The notes below the pieces were generated by a model, which ran no database searches, was not told where the DNA came from, and saw only the letters and a list, made by a program, of their open reading frames with translations. 64,000 bases of DNA. It comes from Aquabacterium humicola. GTDB taxonomy: Bacteria > Pseudomonadota > Gammaproteobacteria > Burkholderiales > Burkholderiaceae_C. The stretch lies in NCBI RefSeq assembly GCF_030167915.1, contig NZ_JARGNB010000005.1, positions 389,675 to 453,674 of the forward strand. Reading direction: 5' to 3'. A program made the position numbers and the translations under genes. This document shows, piece by piece, positions 10,734 to 20,123 of the stretch (positions are counted from its first letter, which is position 1; each line of letters opens with the position of its first letter).

Positions 10734-12928
10734 TGCCAGCTCCCGACGAGGATGAAGGCCGCCCAGTGGAACGGGTGGCGGAAGGACGGTTCGGCCAGCA
10801 TCGCACGCTGCACCTGCTGCAGCGCGCGGGCCTTGGTCTCGGGCGTGCCGTTGCTCGCCGCCAGCCGTGCGTAGAAGCGCGACATCAGCTGCATCGCCGC
10901 GTCGTCCGACACCGGCCACAGCGTGCCCAGCGCGGCGCCGGCGCGGGCCTTCAGCGCGGCGCCCGACAGCCCCAGCGGCGCGCGGTCGTCGCCCTCGGCC
11001 GTCTGGCAGGCCGACAGCGCGAGCAGCTCGATCGGCCGCTGGCGCAGGCGCTCCGAACGCAGCAGCTGCTGCAGGCCGTCGATCGTCAGCAGGCCGTCGT
11101 AGGTCATCAGGAAACTCTCGGCCGCCGAGCTGCTGAACAGGCCGTGCGACGCGATGTGCACGACGGAGTACTGGCCGGTCGAGAAACGCTCGCCGAAGCG
11201 TTCGAGCGTGAAGCCCTCGTCCAGCAGCACGTCGCTCGGCAGCCGCGTGCGCAGCTGGTCGATCTCCTGCTTTACGCCGGGCAGGGCGAGGGCCTCGCGG
11301 GTCTGCTCGCGCGTCAGCGTTCGCGTCGGCGAGCCGGCCAGCGTATCGACGACCCACTTCGGCAGGCGCTCGACCACCGGCCCCGGTTCGGACAGCCCGG
11401 CCAGCAGCAGGCGCGCCGGGCCGCGGCGCTCGGCCGCGGCGCGCGTCAGGCTCAGCGCCGGCGCGGTGACCACCGCGACCTTCTCGATCGCGAAACGGTC
11501 GCCGTCGTGCAGCGCGCCGAAGGGCAGCAGGCGCAGCACGCCATCGGGCACCACCACCAGCGTGTGGATGCGCTGGCTGTCCAGGGTCGGCTCGAGCGGC
11601 CGCATCAGCAAGCCGTACAGCACCGCGGCCGCGCCTTCGAAGGGGCGCTGGCGGCGCAGGCTGTCGGCGAAGCCGTGCACCAGCTTCTGCAGGTCGTCGG
11701 ACTCGATCGGCTGCGTGCGGCGCTGCAGGCCCTGCGGCGTCTCGACCAGCAGCTCGAGCCGGTCCGGGAAGATGATCGGGTACAGCACCGCGGTGCCGGC
11801 GGGCAGCGCCCGGGCCTCCTGCGCACGCGCTGATTCGACGGTGCAACGCTCGCCGAGGAAGTCGTCGAGCTCGCTGCGCTTGACGAGTTCGACGACGTTG
11901 CGCGCCTCGCGCATATGCTGCTGGGCCGCCTCGGGCGCGGCGCCGTCGGCCTTCGCGAGCAGCAACTCGGCCAGCGCCAGGTAGATCGGTTCCAGCGTCT
12001 CGCGGAAGGACGAGCGGCCGTCCTCGTACTCGATCGGGATGTCCTGGCGCACCGCCTCGATGTGCTCGACCGAACGCCGGTAGGCGGCCAGCGCCCGGTC
12101 GCTGTCGCCGGCGGCCTTCAGCAGCCGGCCGCGGCGCCATTCGATGCGAAACAGCAGCTCGCGCGCGTTCGCGGCCTGGGCCTGCAGCGCGGCGCTGTCC
12201 GTCAGCCGCAGCGCGTCGTCGGCGCGGCGCTCGGCCTCGTAGAGCTGGGCCAGCGCGTCCAGCACCTCGGCCTGCAGGCGGACATCGGCCGACGCGGTGG
12301 CGAGGCCGCGGGCCTGGTCGAGCGCGTCGAACGCCAGGCGGCGGCCGTCGGCGCCGAGTGCCAGCGCCTGCGTGCCGAGGTTCGCGGCCTGGTGCGCGCG
12401 GTCGCGCGTGTCCCCGATCGACGGCAGCCGCGTCGCCGCGTCGCGCAAGGCGGCGAGGCGTTCGGCCGGCGGCGTCAGGCGCGCGAGGTTCAGCCGCAGC
12501 GTCGACTGCAGCGAAGCATCGTCGGGTGCGAGGCGCTGCGCCTCGACGTACAGCGCGCGCGCCTCGTCGTCGCGGCGCAGGCCGAGCAGCGCATTGGCCA
12601 GGTCGTTGGCGCGCAGCGCCCGGGTGACAGCGTCCGGCGCGTGGGTGTAGCCCTCGCGCAGCAGCGGCTCGGCGTCGGCGAAGCGGCGCATGCGGTGCAG
12701 CGCCAGGCCCAGCGCCGCGGCGGCGTCGGCCTTCTCGGCCGGCGTGCTCGCGCGGGCCTGCGCCTCGCGCAGCTGGTCGACGGCCTGCTGCAGCGCGCCC
12801 CGGTGGCACAGCTGCGTGCCGTGCGCGATCTGGGCGTTCACATCGGCCTGCTGCGCCACGGCGGGCGGCGCGACGAGCAGACCGGCGAACATCACGGCGA
12901 GCATCGTGGAGAGAGGGCGGCGGCGCAT
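10730..12928 (-). CDS. Exported TPR-CHAT (caspase-like) protein
   Basis: 732 residues. A Sec-type signal peptide (core LAVMFAGLLVAPPAVA, cleavage near AQQ-AD) is followed by helical TPR-like repeats over about residues 30-330 (ALGLALHRMRRFADAEPLL and similar). The C-terminal CHAT domain covers about 400-732. The predicted catalytic dyad is His595 in HIASHG and Cys641 in SACQTAEGD, and the supporting motifs VVPDGVLRLLPFGAL and GTLWPVSD are intact, so activity is plausible. CHAT proteins are caspase/separase-clan peptidases, often regulated through TPRs. A signal peptide places this one outside the cytoplasm, between the TpsB and TpsA genes. A GAGGAG ribosome site lies 7 bp before the ATG. Processing or control of the exoprotein is an inference. 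Confidence 0.9.
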   Translation of the reverse strand: MRRRPLSTMLAVMFAGLLVAPPAVAQQADVNAQIAHGTQLCHRGALQQAVDQLREAQARASTPAEKADAAAALGLALHRMRRFADAEPLLREGYTHAPDAVTRALRANDLANALLGLRRDDEARALYVEAQRLAPDDASLQSTLRLNLARLTPPAERLAALRDAATRLPSIGDTRDRAHQAANLGTQALALGADGRRLAFDALDQARGLATASADVRLQAEVLDALAQLYEAERRADDALRLTDSAALQAQAANARELLFRIEWRRGRLLKAAGDSDRALAAYRRSVEHIEAVRQDIPIEYEDGRSSFRETLEPIYLALAELLLAKADGAAPEAAQQHMREARNVVELVKRSELDDFLGERCTVESARAQEARALPAGTAVLYPIIFPDRLELLVETPQGLQRRTQPIESDDLQKLVHGFADSLRRQRPFEGAAAVLYGLLMRPLEPTLDSQRIHTLVVVPDGVLRLLPFGALHDGDRFAIEKVAVVTAPALSLTRAAAERRGPARLLLAGLSEPGPVVERLPKWVVDTLAGSPTRTLTREQTREALALPGVKQEIDQLRTRLPSDVLLDEGFTLERFGERFSTGQYSVVHIASHGLFSSSAAESFLMTYDGLLTIDGLQQLLRSERLRQRPIELLALSACQTAEGDDRAPLGLSGAALKARAGAALGTLWPVSDDAAMQLMSRFYARLAASNGTPETKARALQQVQRAMLAEPSFRHPFHWAAFILVGSWQ

Positions 12929-12938
12929 CGTCGGCTCC

Positions 12939-14576
12939 TCAGAACAGCTCGTAGCGCAGCTGCAGGTGCACGCCGCGGTCCTGCAGCGCGCCGCGCGTCG
13001 CGACGGCCGGCGTCTTCAGGCGCTTCGCCGCGGCCAGTTCGACGCCCAGCGGGCCGAAGCGGGCGTCCAGCGCCAGGCCGATCGAGCCGAGGTCGTCCGA
13101 TGCCTCGCCGCGGTTGCGCGCGCGCCCCGCATCGACGAAGGGAATCAGCGTGACCCGCCGATCGGATTCGGCCGCGTCGAGCAGCGGCCAGTGCAGCTCG
13201 ACCGACGCGGTGATGCCTTCGTCGCGCACCAGCTGGTTCTCGCGGTAGCCGCGCACCGTCGCGACACCGCCGACCGCCAGCCGCTCCAGCGGCAGCAGGC
13301 GGTCGCGACTCTTCTGCAGGCTGGCCTTCAGCACCAACTGGGCGCCCGGCACGTCGGCGAGGCGGCGCGCGAACTGGGCCTGGCCTAGCCAGAAGGCATA
13401 ACGCTTCGAAGGCGCGGCCAGCGCGGGATCGAGCCCGTCCATGATGTTGTTGCGGCCCCAGCTGAAGGTCGAGCGCAGCGCCAGCGTCTGCGTGGCGTCG
13501 CGCTGCACGAACTCCTGCATGAAGCGCCAGGCATGCAGGCGCGACAGGCCGTCGGGTTCGCCCGGCGTGAACGAGAACGGCTCCCCGAGCAGCGTGGTGC
13601 GGCTTTCGCGCTGCGACCAGGTGAGGCCGAGCGCGACGCGCTGCGCGAGCGTGTCGATCAGCGCATGGCCGAGGCCGATGTCGAGGCTCTTGACGCGGCT
13701 GACGATGTCGATGCTCGCGATCGGCTCCTCGACCACGCTGGTATCGCCGCGGTCGTGGCGCAGGGTGAACACGGTGCCGACGAACGGGCCGATCGCGGGC
13801 AGCGGCACGCTCCAGCCGATGTTCAGGCGCTCGGAGCCTTCGCTGCCGATCACGGTCGCGTCCAGCGCGTCGCCGAGGCCGCTCAGGTTCCACACCGTGC
13901 CGGTGAGGCCGCCGCCGGCCTCGCCGACCGAGGGTGTGCGGTGGTTGTTGGCCAGCAGCGCCAGCTTGTAGGGCTGCGCGCGCGTGACGTCGACGTCCAG
14001 CGTCGCTTCACCCAGCGCGGCGCCGGGCACGATGCGCGCATTCATGCGCGCGATCAGCGGATCGGCGAGCAGGCGCTGGAAGCGGTCCTGCAGCGCCTGG
14101 ACGTTGAACGGATCGCCGCTGCCGGCACCGAGGCGCTCGGCGATGTAGCCCTCGCGCAGCCGGCCCTGGCCCTTGACCTGCACGCCGGTCAGGCGGCCTT
14201 CGACGATCACCAGCCGCAGGCGCCCGTCGCGCCAGGCGCCATCGGGGATCAGCGCGCCGGAGTTGACGTAGCCGCGCTCGACGAGGCGCCGCGTGACCGC
14301 CAGCCGCAGTTCCTCGAGGTCGGCCGCCGTCAGCGGGCGGCGCAGCCACGGACGGGCGATCGCCTGCAGTTCGTCGTCGGTCAGAACGGTCGCGCCGTCG
14401 AAGGTGATGGCCTCGACCGGCCCGACGGCCGCCTCGTCGCGCACCGGCGGCAGCGCCAGGCGTTCGGGCTCGGGCAAGGCCTGGGCAAGAGCCGGCTTGA
14501 CGGGCAGCAAGGCCAGCAGCGACACGAGCGCGGCGATGCCGCGCGCGAGGGCGGAGGGAGCGAAATCGTGGGGCAC
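12939..14576 (-). CDS. TpsB/FhaC/ShlB-type outer-membrane transporter
   Basis: 545 residues counted from the GTG at 14576. That start gives a proper signal peptide (LARGIAALVSLLALL, cleavage near ALA-QA), and the open frame further upstream is Arg/Pro-rich and not signal-like. Two POTRA domains follow (about 50-215, beginning VEAITFDGATVLTDDEL and including VVIVEGRLTG-type strands), then a 16-strand barrel. The barrel bears the family signature VRGYRENQ (the L6-loop RGY). It ends in an aromatic residue (LRYELF), as expected for BAM-assembled barrels. It is the first gene of the triad and lies 10 bp before the CHAT gene. It should secrete the TpsA protein across the outer membrane. Confidence 0.93.
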   Translation of the reverse strand: MPHDFAPSALARGIAALVSLLALLPVKPALAQALPEPERLALPPVRDEAAVGPVEAITFDGATVLTDDELQAIARPWLRRPLTAADLEELRLAVTRRLVERGYVNSGALIPDGAWRDGRLRLVIVEGRLTGVQVKGQGRLREGYIAERLGAGSGDPFNVQALQDRFQRLLADPLIARMNARIVPGAALGEATLDVDVTRAQPYKLALLANNHRTPSVGEAGGGLTGTVWNLSGLGDALDATVIGSEGSERLNIGWSVPLPAIGPFVGTVFTLRHDRGDTSVVEEPIASIDIVSRVKSLDIGLGHALIDTLAQRVALGLTWSQRESRTTLLGEPFSFTPGEPDGLSRLHAWRFMQEFVQRDATQTLALRSTFSWGRNNIMDGLDPALAAPSKRYAFWLGQAQFARRLADVPGAQLVLKASLQKSRDRLLPLERLAVGGVATVRGYRENQLVRDEGITASVELHWPLLDAAESDRRVTLIPFVDAGRARNRGEASDDLGSIGLALDARFGPLGVELAAAKRLKTPAVATRGALQDRGVHLQLRYELF

Positions 14577-14646
14577 GGCGCCGGGCGATGAGTCCCGGCG
14601 ATTGTGGCGTCGCGCCGGCGTGCTCCGGCCCGGCCGCGATGTGACC

Positions 14647-15711
14647 TTAGACCAATGCGGCGATGGCCCGACCCATGTCCGTGGTCGAGGCCTGGCCGCC
14701 CAGGTCGGCCGTGCGCGGCCCCTCGACCAGCACACGTTCGATGGCCTTCACGATCGCGTCGTGGGCGTCGCGCCGGCCGAGGAAGTCGAGCATCAGCGCG
14801 CCCGACCAGATCATCGCCACCGGGTTCGCGATGTTCCTGCCGTAGATGTCCGGCGCCGAGCCGTGCACCGGCTCGAACAGCGACGGGAACCGGCGCTCGG
14901 GGTTCAGGTTGGCCGACGGCGCCAGGCCGATCGTGCCGGTGCAGGCGGGCCCCAGGTCCGACAGGATGTCGCCGAACAGGTTGGTCGCGACGACGACGTC
15001 GAAGCGCTGCGGCTGCAGCACGAAGCGCGCGGTCAGGATGTCGATGTGCTGCTTGTCGACCTTGACGGCGGGATACCCGGCGCCGACCGCGTCGGCCCGC
15101 TTGTCCCACCACGGCATGCTGATCGCGATGCCGTTGGACTTCGTCGCCACCGTCAGTTGCTTGCGCGGGCGCGACTGCGCCAGCTCGAAGGCGTACTTCA
15201 GCACCCGGTCGGCACCGTGGCGGCTGAACACCGATTCCTGGATCACCAGCTCGCGCTCGGTGCCCTCGTACATCACGCCGCCGAGGTTGGTGTACTCGCC
15301 CTCGGTGTTCTCGCGCACGATCATGAAATCGATGTCGCCGGGCTTTCGGTTCGCCAGGGGGCAGGGCACGCCGTCGAACAGGCGCGCGGGCCGCAGGTTG
15401 ATGTACTGATCGAACTCGCGGCGGAACTTCAAGAGCGATCCCCACAGCGAGACGTGGTCCGGCACCGTGGCCGGCCAGCCGACGGCGCCGAAGTAGATCG
15501 CGTCCATGCCCGACAGCTGCGCCTTCCAGTCGTCCGGCATCATCTGGCCGTGGGCCTGGTAGTAGTCGCAGCTGGCCCAGTCGATGGGCTTGATGGCCAG
15601 CGGGATGTCGAAGCGGCGCGCGGCGGCCTCGAGCACGCGCAGGCCCTCGGGCATCACTTCCTTGCCGATGCCGTCGCCGGCGATGGCGGCGATCTTGAAC
15701 GGGGTGCTCAT
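14647..15711 (-). CDS. ttuC: Tartrate/D-malate dehydrogenase (decarboxylating), IDH/IPMDH family
   Basis: 354-residue NAD-dependent hydroxyacid dehydrogenase. It starts KIAAIAGDGIGKEVMPEG, the beta-decarboxylating dehydrogenase N-terminus. It has IYFGAVGWP, the substrate-Arg region LKFRREFDQYINLRP, RENTEGEYTNLGG, the catalytic Lys/Asp region (TKSNG, LFGDILSDLG) and the cofactor loop EPVHGSAPDIYGRNIANP. This pattern is typical of TtuC/DmlA enzymes that oxidise tartrate or D-malate, rather than LeuB. It is downstream of and presumably co-transcribed with the HpaI-type aldolase (17-bp gap), which suggests use of plant-derived sugar acids. The tpsB start lies only 70 bp beyond its stop on the same strand, so read-through is possible. 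Confidence 0.93.
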   Translation of the reverse strand: MSTPFKIAAIAGDGIGKEVMPEGLRVLEAAARRFDIPLAIKPIDWASCDYYQAHGQMMPDDWKAQLSGMDAIYFGAVGWPATVPDHVSLWGSLLKFRREFDQYINLRPARLFDGVPCPLANRKPGDIDFMIVRENTEGEYTNLGGVMYEGTERELVIQESVFSRHGADRVLKYAFELAQSRPRKQLTVATKSNGIAISMPWWDKRADAVGAGYPAVKVDKQHIDILTARFVLQPQRFDVVVATNLFGDILSDLGPACTGTIGLAPSANLNPERRFPSLFEPVHGSAPDIYGRNIANPVAMIWSGALMLDFLGRRDAHDAIVKAIERVLVEGPRTADLGGQASTTDMGRAIAALV

Positions 15712-15728
15712 CGTGTGTCCTGTGGAGT

Positions 15729-16532
15729 TCAGTAGGCCGACGGGCCGCGGCTGTCCGCCGCAAGGCCGAAGTCGCCGGCCAGCTTGCGCGCGCCCTGCGC
15801 GAGCAACGTGATGTCGATGCCGACCGCGACGAACTGCGCGCCGTAGTCCAGGTAGCGCCGGCACTGCGCGGCATCGATCGACATCGTGCCGGCCGCCTTG
15901 CCGCTGGCGACGATGGTCTTCACCGCGCCCTCGATCGCCGCCTGCACGTCCGGATGGCCCGGGTTGCCGCGGTGGCCCATCGACGCCGCGAGGTCGGACG
16001 GGCCGATGAACACGCCATGCACGCCGTCGACGGCGCAGATGGCCTCCAGGTTCTTCAGCGAGGTCACCGTCTCGGCCTGCACGATCAGGCAGACCTCGTC
16101 GTCGGCGACGTCGGTGTAGTCCCGCCGCGCGCCCCAGCGCGAGGCGCGCGCGCCGCCGGCGCCGACGCCGCGGATACCGCGCGGCGGGTAGCGCGTGGCG
16201 GCAACCAGCGCGGCGGCCTGCTCGGCGGTGTCGACCATCGGCACCAGCAGGTTCTGCGCGCCGATGTCCAGCAGTTGCTTGATCAGCGCGGTGTCGCCGG
16301 TGACCGCGCGCACCACCGGCTGCACGCCGGGGTAGCCGGCGACGGCCTGCAGCTGCGCGAGCGTGCTGCGCACGTCGTTCGGCGCGTGCTCGCCGTCGAT
16401 CAGCAGCCACTGGAAGCCGGCGCTGGCGCAGACCTCGGCCGGGTAGGCATCGGCCAGCGACAGCCACAGGCCGATCTGGCGCTCGCCGCGCGCGAGCGCG
16501 GCCTTGAAAACATTCGTCGTCACGCGAGGCAT
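15729..16532 (-). CDS. HpcH/HpaI-family class II aldolase
   Basis: 267-residue pyruvate-dependent, metal-using aldolase of the HpaI/GarL family. Conserved parts are [34 protein letters not shown] (read in two pieces around the catalytic His near residue 46), PVVRAV (Arg), the metal ligands in VQAETV (Glu) and [10 protein letters not shown] (Asp), and the lid [14 protein letters not shown]. It would cleave 4-hydroxy-2-oxo acids to pyruvate plus an aldehyde or semialdehyde. Paired with the TtuC-like enzyme it suggests tartrate, glucarate or galactarate breakdown. The ATG at 16532 is assumed, although an AAGGA right before it would fit better with the in-frame GTG three codons later (16523). Confidence 0.92.
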   Translation of the reverse strand: MPRVTTNVFKAALARGERQIGLWLSLADAYPAEVCASAGFQWLLIDGEHAPNDVRSTLAQLQAVAGYPGVQPVVRAVTGDTALIKQLLDIGAQNLLVPMVDTAEQAAALVAATRYPPRGIRGVGAGGARASRWGARRDYTDVADDEVCLIVQAETVTSLKNLEAICAVDGVHGVFIGPSDLAASMGHRGNPGHPDVQAAIEGAVKTIVASGKAAGTMSIDAAQCRRYLDYGAQFVAVGIDITLLAQGARKLAGDFGLAADSRGPSAY

Positions 16533-16709
16533 CCTTCGCAGAGCTGTTTCGAGTGCATGGGGTCGTCGAGCCCGTGGCGCGAGCCCTCGCGACCATAGCC
16601 TGATTCCTTCACCCCGCCAAACGGCCCCGCCGACGCCGGAACGCAGCAGCTGATGGGGTGTCTGCGCGCGGCGGCCCCGTGCGAGGGCGCCCCCCGCTCA
16701 GGAACCGAT

Positions 16710-16764
16710 CTAGGCCTGCCTAGGCAATTGGGCGGGTAAGCCCCTGCCGGGCGCCCCGGCGGGG
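16710..16764 (+). promoter_or_regulatory. Palindrome and hairpin upstream of phaR
   Basis: A 14-bp perfect dyad CTAGGC-CT-GCCTAG (16710-16723) is followed by a strong GC hairpin at 16741-16764 (CCCC-T-GCCGGG, loop CGC, CCCGGCGGGG). A TAGAAT -10-like box lies at 16770-16775 and a T-run at 16777-16781. The dyad could be an operator, for example for PhaR autoregulation or for the divergent aldolase gene. The hairpin abuts the promoter and might also end transcripts coming from upstream. Functions are inferred from position only. Confidence 0.35.
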
Positions 16765-16806
16765 CTCCTTAGAATCTTTTTCATTGCCTGCAAGGAGTTC
16801 CCCTCG

Positions 16807-17382
16807 ATGCCAGCCCATCGACGCGGTGCCGACGACAGTGGCGCCGCCGCGGCCGCGCCCAGCGGATCACGTGTCCTGAAGAAGTACCCGAACCGTCGCC
16901 TCTACGACACCCGCACCAGCAGCTACATCACCTTGGCGGATGTCAAGCGCATGGTGCTCGACGGCGAGACCTTCGAGGTGCGCGATGCCAAGACCGGCGA
17001 CGACCTCACGCGCAGCATCCTGCTGCAGATCATCCTCGAGGAAGAAACCGGCGGCGTGCCGATGTTCAGCACGCAGATGCTGGCGCAGATCATCCGCTTC
17101 TACGGCCACGCGATGCAGGGCCTGATGGGCACGATGCTGGAGAAGAACCTGCAATCCTTCGTCGACATGCAGGGCCGCTTCGCCGAGCAGACCAAGGGCC
17201 TGTACGAAGGCAAGAACTTCACGCCCGAGGCCTGGGCCCAGTTCATCACCGGCCAGGCGCCGATGATGCAGGGGCTGATGGGCAACTACCTCGAGCAGAG
17301 CAAGAGCCTGTTCGAGCAGATGCAGGAGCAGATGAAGGCCTTCCCGGGCCTGCCGGGCTTCCCGGGCGGGCCGAAGCGCTGA
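16807..17382 (+). CDS. phaR: Polyhydroxyalkanoate synthesis repressor PhaR
   Basis: 191 residues. The DNA-binding PHB/PHA accumulation regulator domain is near the N-terminus (KKYPNRRLYDTRTSSYITLADV), followed by the regulatory domain (LTRSILLQIILEEE, QIIRFYG) and a Met/Gln-rich C-terminal tail. PhaR binds both DNA and PHA granules and represses phasin and its own gene until PHA accumulates, so the organism probably makes PHB. An AAGGAG site lies at good distance from the ATG. A TAGAAT -10 box (16770-16775) lies 31 bp upstream of the start codon. It is a standalone gene preceding rimO, a common Burkholderiales arrangement. Confidence 0.96.
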   Translation: MPAHRRGADDSGAAAAAPSGSRVLKKYPNRRLYDTRTSSYITLADVKRMVLDGETFEVRDAKTGDDLTRSILLQIILEEETGGVPMFSTQMLAQIIRFYGHAMQGLMGTMLEKNLQSFVDMQGRFAEQTKGLYEGKNFTPEAWAQFITGQAPMMQGLMGNYLEQSKSLFEQMQEQMKAFPGLPGFPGGPKR

Positions 17383-17463
17383 TCCGCGCGCGGCGCTGAA
17401 CCCGCGGCGCCGAATTCCCGCCGGCGCACCGGCGGCGGCCTGGTCGCGAGACAATCGCGGCCT

Positions 17464-18864
17464 ATGCAAGACCTCTCCCCCACGACCGCGGCGCTGGCCG
17501 GTGCAGCCAAGCCGCCCAAGGTCGGATTCGTCTCCCTCGGCTGTCCGAAGGCGCTCACCGATTCCGAACTGATCCTGACCCAGCTCTCCGCCGAGGGCTA
17601 CGAGACCAGCAAGTCCTTCGCCGGCGCCGACCTGGTGATCGTCAATACCTGCGGCTTCATCGACGATGCCGTCAAGGAGAGCCTGGACACCATCGGCGAG
17701 GCCCTGGCCGAGAACGGCAAGGTGATCGTCACCGGCTGCCTGGGCGCACGCGCCGCGGCCGATGGCGGCAACATGGTCAGGAGCGTGCACCCCAAGGTGC
17801 TCGCCGTCACCGGGCCGCATGCGACGCAGGAAGTGATGGACGCCGTGCACCTGCACGTGCCGAAGCCGCACGATCCGTTCGTCGACCTCATTCCGGCCGC
17901 CGGCATCAAGCTCACGCCCAAGCACTACGCCTACCTCAAGATCAGCGAAGGCTGCAACCACCGCTGCACCTTCTGCATCATCCCGAGCATGCGCGGCGAC
18001 CTGGTGTCGCGGCCGATCGGCGACGTGCTGAAGGAAGCGCGCGCGCTGTTCGAGTCCGGCGTCAAGGAGCTGCTGGTCGTCAGCCAGGACACCAGCGCCT
18101 ACGGCGTCGACGTCAAGTACCGCACCGGCTTCTTCGACGGCAAGCCGGTCAAGACCCGCATGGTCGAGCTGTGCCAGCAGCTGGGCGAGCTGGCCGCGGC
18201 GCACGGCGCGTGGGTGCGGCTGCACTACGTCTACCCGTACCCGCATGTCGACGAGGTGCTGCCGCTGATGGCCGCTGGCCATGTGCTGCCTTACCTGGAC
18301 GTGCCGTTCCAGCATGCGCACCCCGACGTGCTCAAGCGCATGAAGCGCCCGGCCAGCGGCGAGCGCAATCTCGAGCGCCTGCTGAAGTGGCGCGAGGCCT
18401 GCCCGGAGCTGGTGATCCGCTCGACCTTCATCGCCGGCTTCCCCGGCGAGACGGAACAGGAGTTCCAGACCCTGCTCGACTTCGTGCGCGAGGCCCAGAT
18501 CGACCGCGCCGGCTGCTTCGCCTATTCGCCGGTCGATGGCGCGGCGGCCAACGCGCTGCCCGACCCGGTGCCGGCCGAACTGCGCGAGGAGCGCCGCGCG
18601 CGCTTCATGGCGGTGGCCGAAGCCGTGTCGATCGAACGCCTGAAGCGCCGCGTCGGTGCGACGATGCAGGTGCTGGTCGACCGCGCGCCGGCGATGGGCC
18701 GCAAGGGCGGCGTCGGCCGCAGTTATGCCGACGCGCCGGAGATCGACGGAACGGTGCGCCTGCTGCCGCCGGAGAAGGCGTCGAAGACCCTGAAGGTGGG
18801 CGAATTCACCCGCGCCCGCATCGTCGCCACCGAGGGCCACGACCTGATCGGCATGCCGGTGTGA
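17464..18864 (+). CDS. rimO: Ribosomal protein uS12 methylthiotransferase RimO
   Basis: 466-residue radical-SAM enzyme that methylthiolates Asp of ribosomal protein S12. It has the N-terminal MTTase domain with Cys ligands ([31 protein letters not shown]), the radical-SAM motif [15 protein letters not shown], and a C-terminal TRAM domain (about 400-466). The length fits the family. There is no Shine-Dalgarno sequence. A GACAAT box ends at 17455, only 8 bp before the ATG, so the mRNA may be leaderless. The next gene, metC-like, starts 52 bp downstream. Confidence 0.96.
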   Translation: MQDLSPTTAALAGAAKPPKVGFVSLGCPKALTDSELILTQLSAEGYETSKSFAGADLVIVNTCGFIDDAVKESLDTIGEALAENGKVIVTGCLGARAAADGGNMVRSVHPKVLAVTGPHATQEVMDAVHLHVPKPHDPFVDLIPAAGIKLTPKHYAYLKISEGCNHRCTFCIIPSMRGDLVSRPIGDVLKEARALFESGVKELLVVSQDTSAYGVDVKYRTGFFDGKPVKTRMVELCQQLGELAAAHGAWVRLHYVYPYPHVDEVLPLMAAGHVLPYLDVPFQHAHPDVLKRMKRPASGERNLERLLKWREACPELVIRSTFIAGFPGETEQEFQTLLDFVREAQIDRAGCFAYSPVDGAAANALPDPVPAELREERRARFMAVAEAVSIERLKRRVGATMQVLVDRAPAMGRKGGVGRSYADAPEIDGTVRLLPPEKASKTLKVGEFTRARIVATEGHDLIGMPV

Positions 18865-18916
18865 ACGATTCCGCCCGGGGCTCCCCGGCCTCCCGATGCT
18901 GCGTAACATGGCTGCT

Positions 18917-20080
18917 ATGCAAGACCTGATCACCGGCCTGGTTCACCATCCGTACGAACCGCCCGCGGGCTTCGGCGCCGTGATGCCGGCGGTGCACAAG
19001 GCGTCGACGGTGACCTTCCCGAACACCGCGGCGATGCGCGCGCGCAGCTGGAAGAGCAAGCAGGGCTATACGTACGGGCTTCACGGCACGCCGACCACCT
19101 TCACGCTGGAAGAGCGCATCGCCGCGCTCGAAGGCGGCCGCTTCTGCGCGCTGGCGCCCAGCGGCCTGGGCGCCATCGTGATGACCAACATCGCGCTGCT
19201 GAAGCAGGGCGACGAGCTGCTGCTGCCCGCCAATGTCTACGGCCCGTCGCGCGAGATGGCGCGCACGCTGCTGGCCGACTGGGGCATCACGCACCGGCTG
19301 TACGACCCGCTGGACGCGTCGTCGCTGGCCGCCGCGATCAGCGAGCGCACGAAGCTGGTGTGGCTGGAGGCCCCGGGCTCGGTGACGATGGAGTTCCCGG
19401 ACCTGCGTGGCCTGGTCGCCGCGGCGAAGGCGCGCGGCGTGCTGACGGCGCTGGACAACACCTGGGGCGCCGGCCTCGCGTTCCGGCCGTTCGAGCTGGG
19501 CGTCGATCTGGTGATGCAGGCGCTGACGAAATACCCGTCCGGCGGCGCCGACGTGTTGATGGGCTCGGTCACGAGCCGGGACGAGGCGCTGCACCAGCGC
19601 ATCCTTCAAGCGCACATGCGGCTGGGCATCGGCGTGGCGGCGAACGATGCGGAAATGGTTCTGCGCTCGCTGCCGACGATCGCGCTGCGCTACCACGCGC
19701 AGGACGCGGCGGCGCGCACGCTGGCCGCCTTCCTGCAGCAGCAGCCGGCGGTGAAGCAACTCCTGCATCCGGCCTTCGAAGGTTCGCCGGGCCATGCGCA
19801 CTGGCGTTCCACCTGCAGCGCCGCGGCCGGGCTGTTCTCGGTGCTGTTCGACCCCGTGCTGCCGGCGGAGCGCATCGATGCCTTCGTCGACGCGCTGCGG
19901 CTCTTTCGCATCGGTTACTCCTGGGCGGGCCCCGTCAGCCTCGTCGTGCCCTACGATCTCGGCCTGATCCGCGGCGCCGACGCGGCGCGCCAGGGCACCC
20001 TGGTGCGCTTCTCGGTCGGGCTCGAAGCCGTCGCGGACCTGCAGGCCGACCTGGCGCAGGCGCTGCGCCAGCTGGACTGA
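18917..20080 (+). CDS. metC: Cystathionine beta-lyase (Cys/Met metabolism PLP enzyme)
   Basis: 387-residue fold-type I PLP enzyme of the Cys/Met family. Features are YTYGLHGTPTTFTLEERIAALEG, the cofactor-binding APSGLGA, the Asp of LDNTWGAG, and the PLP Lys near 205 in ALTKYPSGGADV. The shape is closest to MetC-type cystathionine beta-lyases, which make homocysteine for methionine. The ATG at 18917 (MQDL) is chosen because it matches the usual N-terminus. In-frame ATGs at 18896 and 18908 are possible. A TAACAT -10-like box (18904-18909) ends 7 bp before 18917 and there is no ribosome site, which would fit a leaderless transcript. Confidence 0.9.
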   Translation: MQDLITGLVHHPYEPPAGFGAVMPAVHKASTVTFPNTAAMRARSWKSKQGYTYGLHGTPTTFTLEERIAALEGGRFCALAPSGLGAIVMTNIALLKQGDELLLPANVYGPSREMARTLLADWGITHRLYDPLDASSLAAAISERTKLVWLEAPGSVTMEFPDLRGLVAAAKARGVLTALDNTWGAGLAFRPFELGVDLVMQALTKYPSGGADVLMGSVTSRDEALHQRILQAHMRLGIGVAANDAEMVLRSLPTIALRYHAQDAAARTLAAFLQQQPAVKQLLHPAFEGSPGHAHWRSTCSAAAGLFSVLFDPVLPAERIDAFVDALRLFRIGYSWAGPVSLVVPYDLGLIRGADAARQGTLVRFSVGLEAVADLQADLAQALRQLD

Positions 20081-20123
20081 TCAGTTTCCTTCGCACCGGA
20101 CGCCTTCCACCACACGACGCACG

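Noticed and set aside
7698..10874. 1058-codon plus-strand frame opposite TpsA
   Set aside because: Antisense shadow of a high-GC gene: composition rich in Arg, Gln, His and Gly with no motif, while the minus strand carries TPS signatures.
7785..12809. One 1674-codon open frame spanning TpsA and most of the CHAT gene region
   Set aside because: Upstream of 10733 this frame is Arg/Ala/Pro-rich noise antiparallel in phase to the CHAT gene. The CHAT protein with clear motifs is in a different frame, so there is no fusion.
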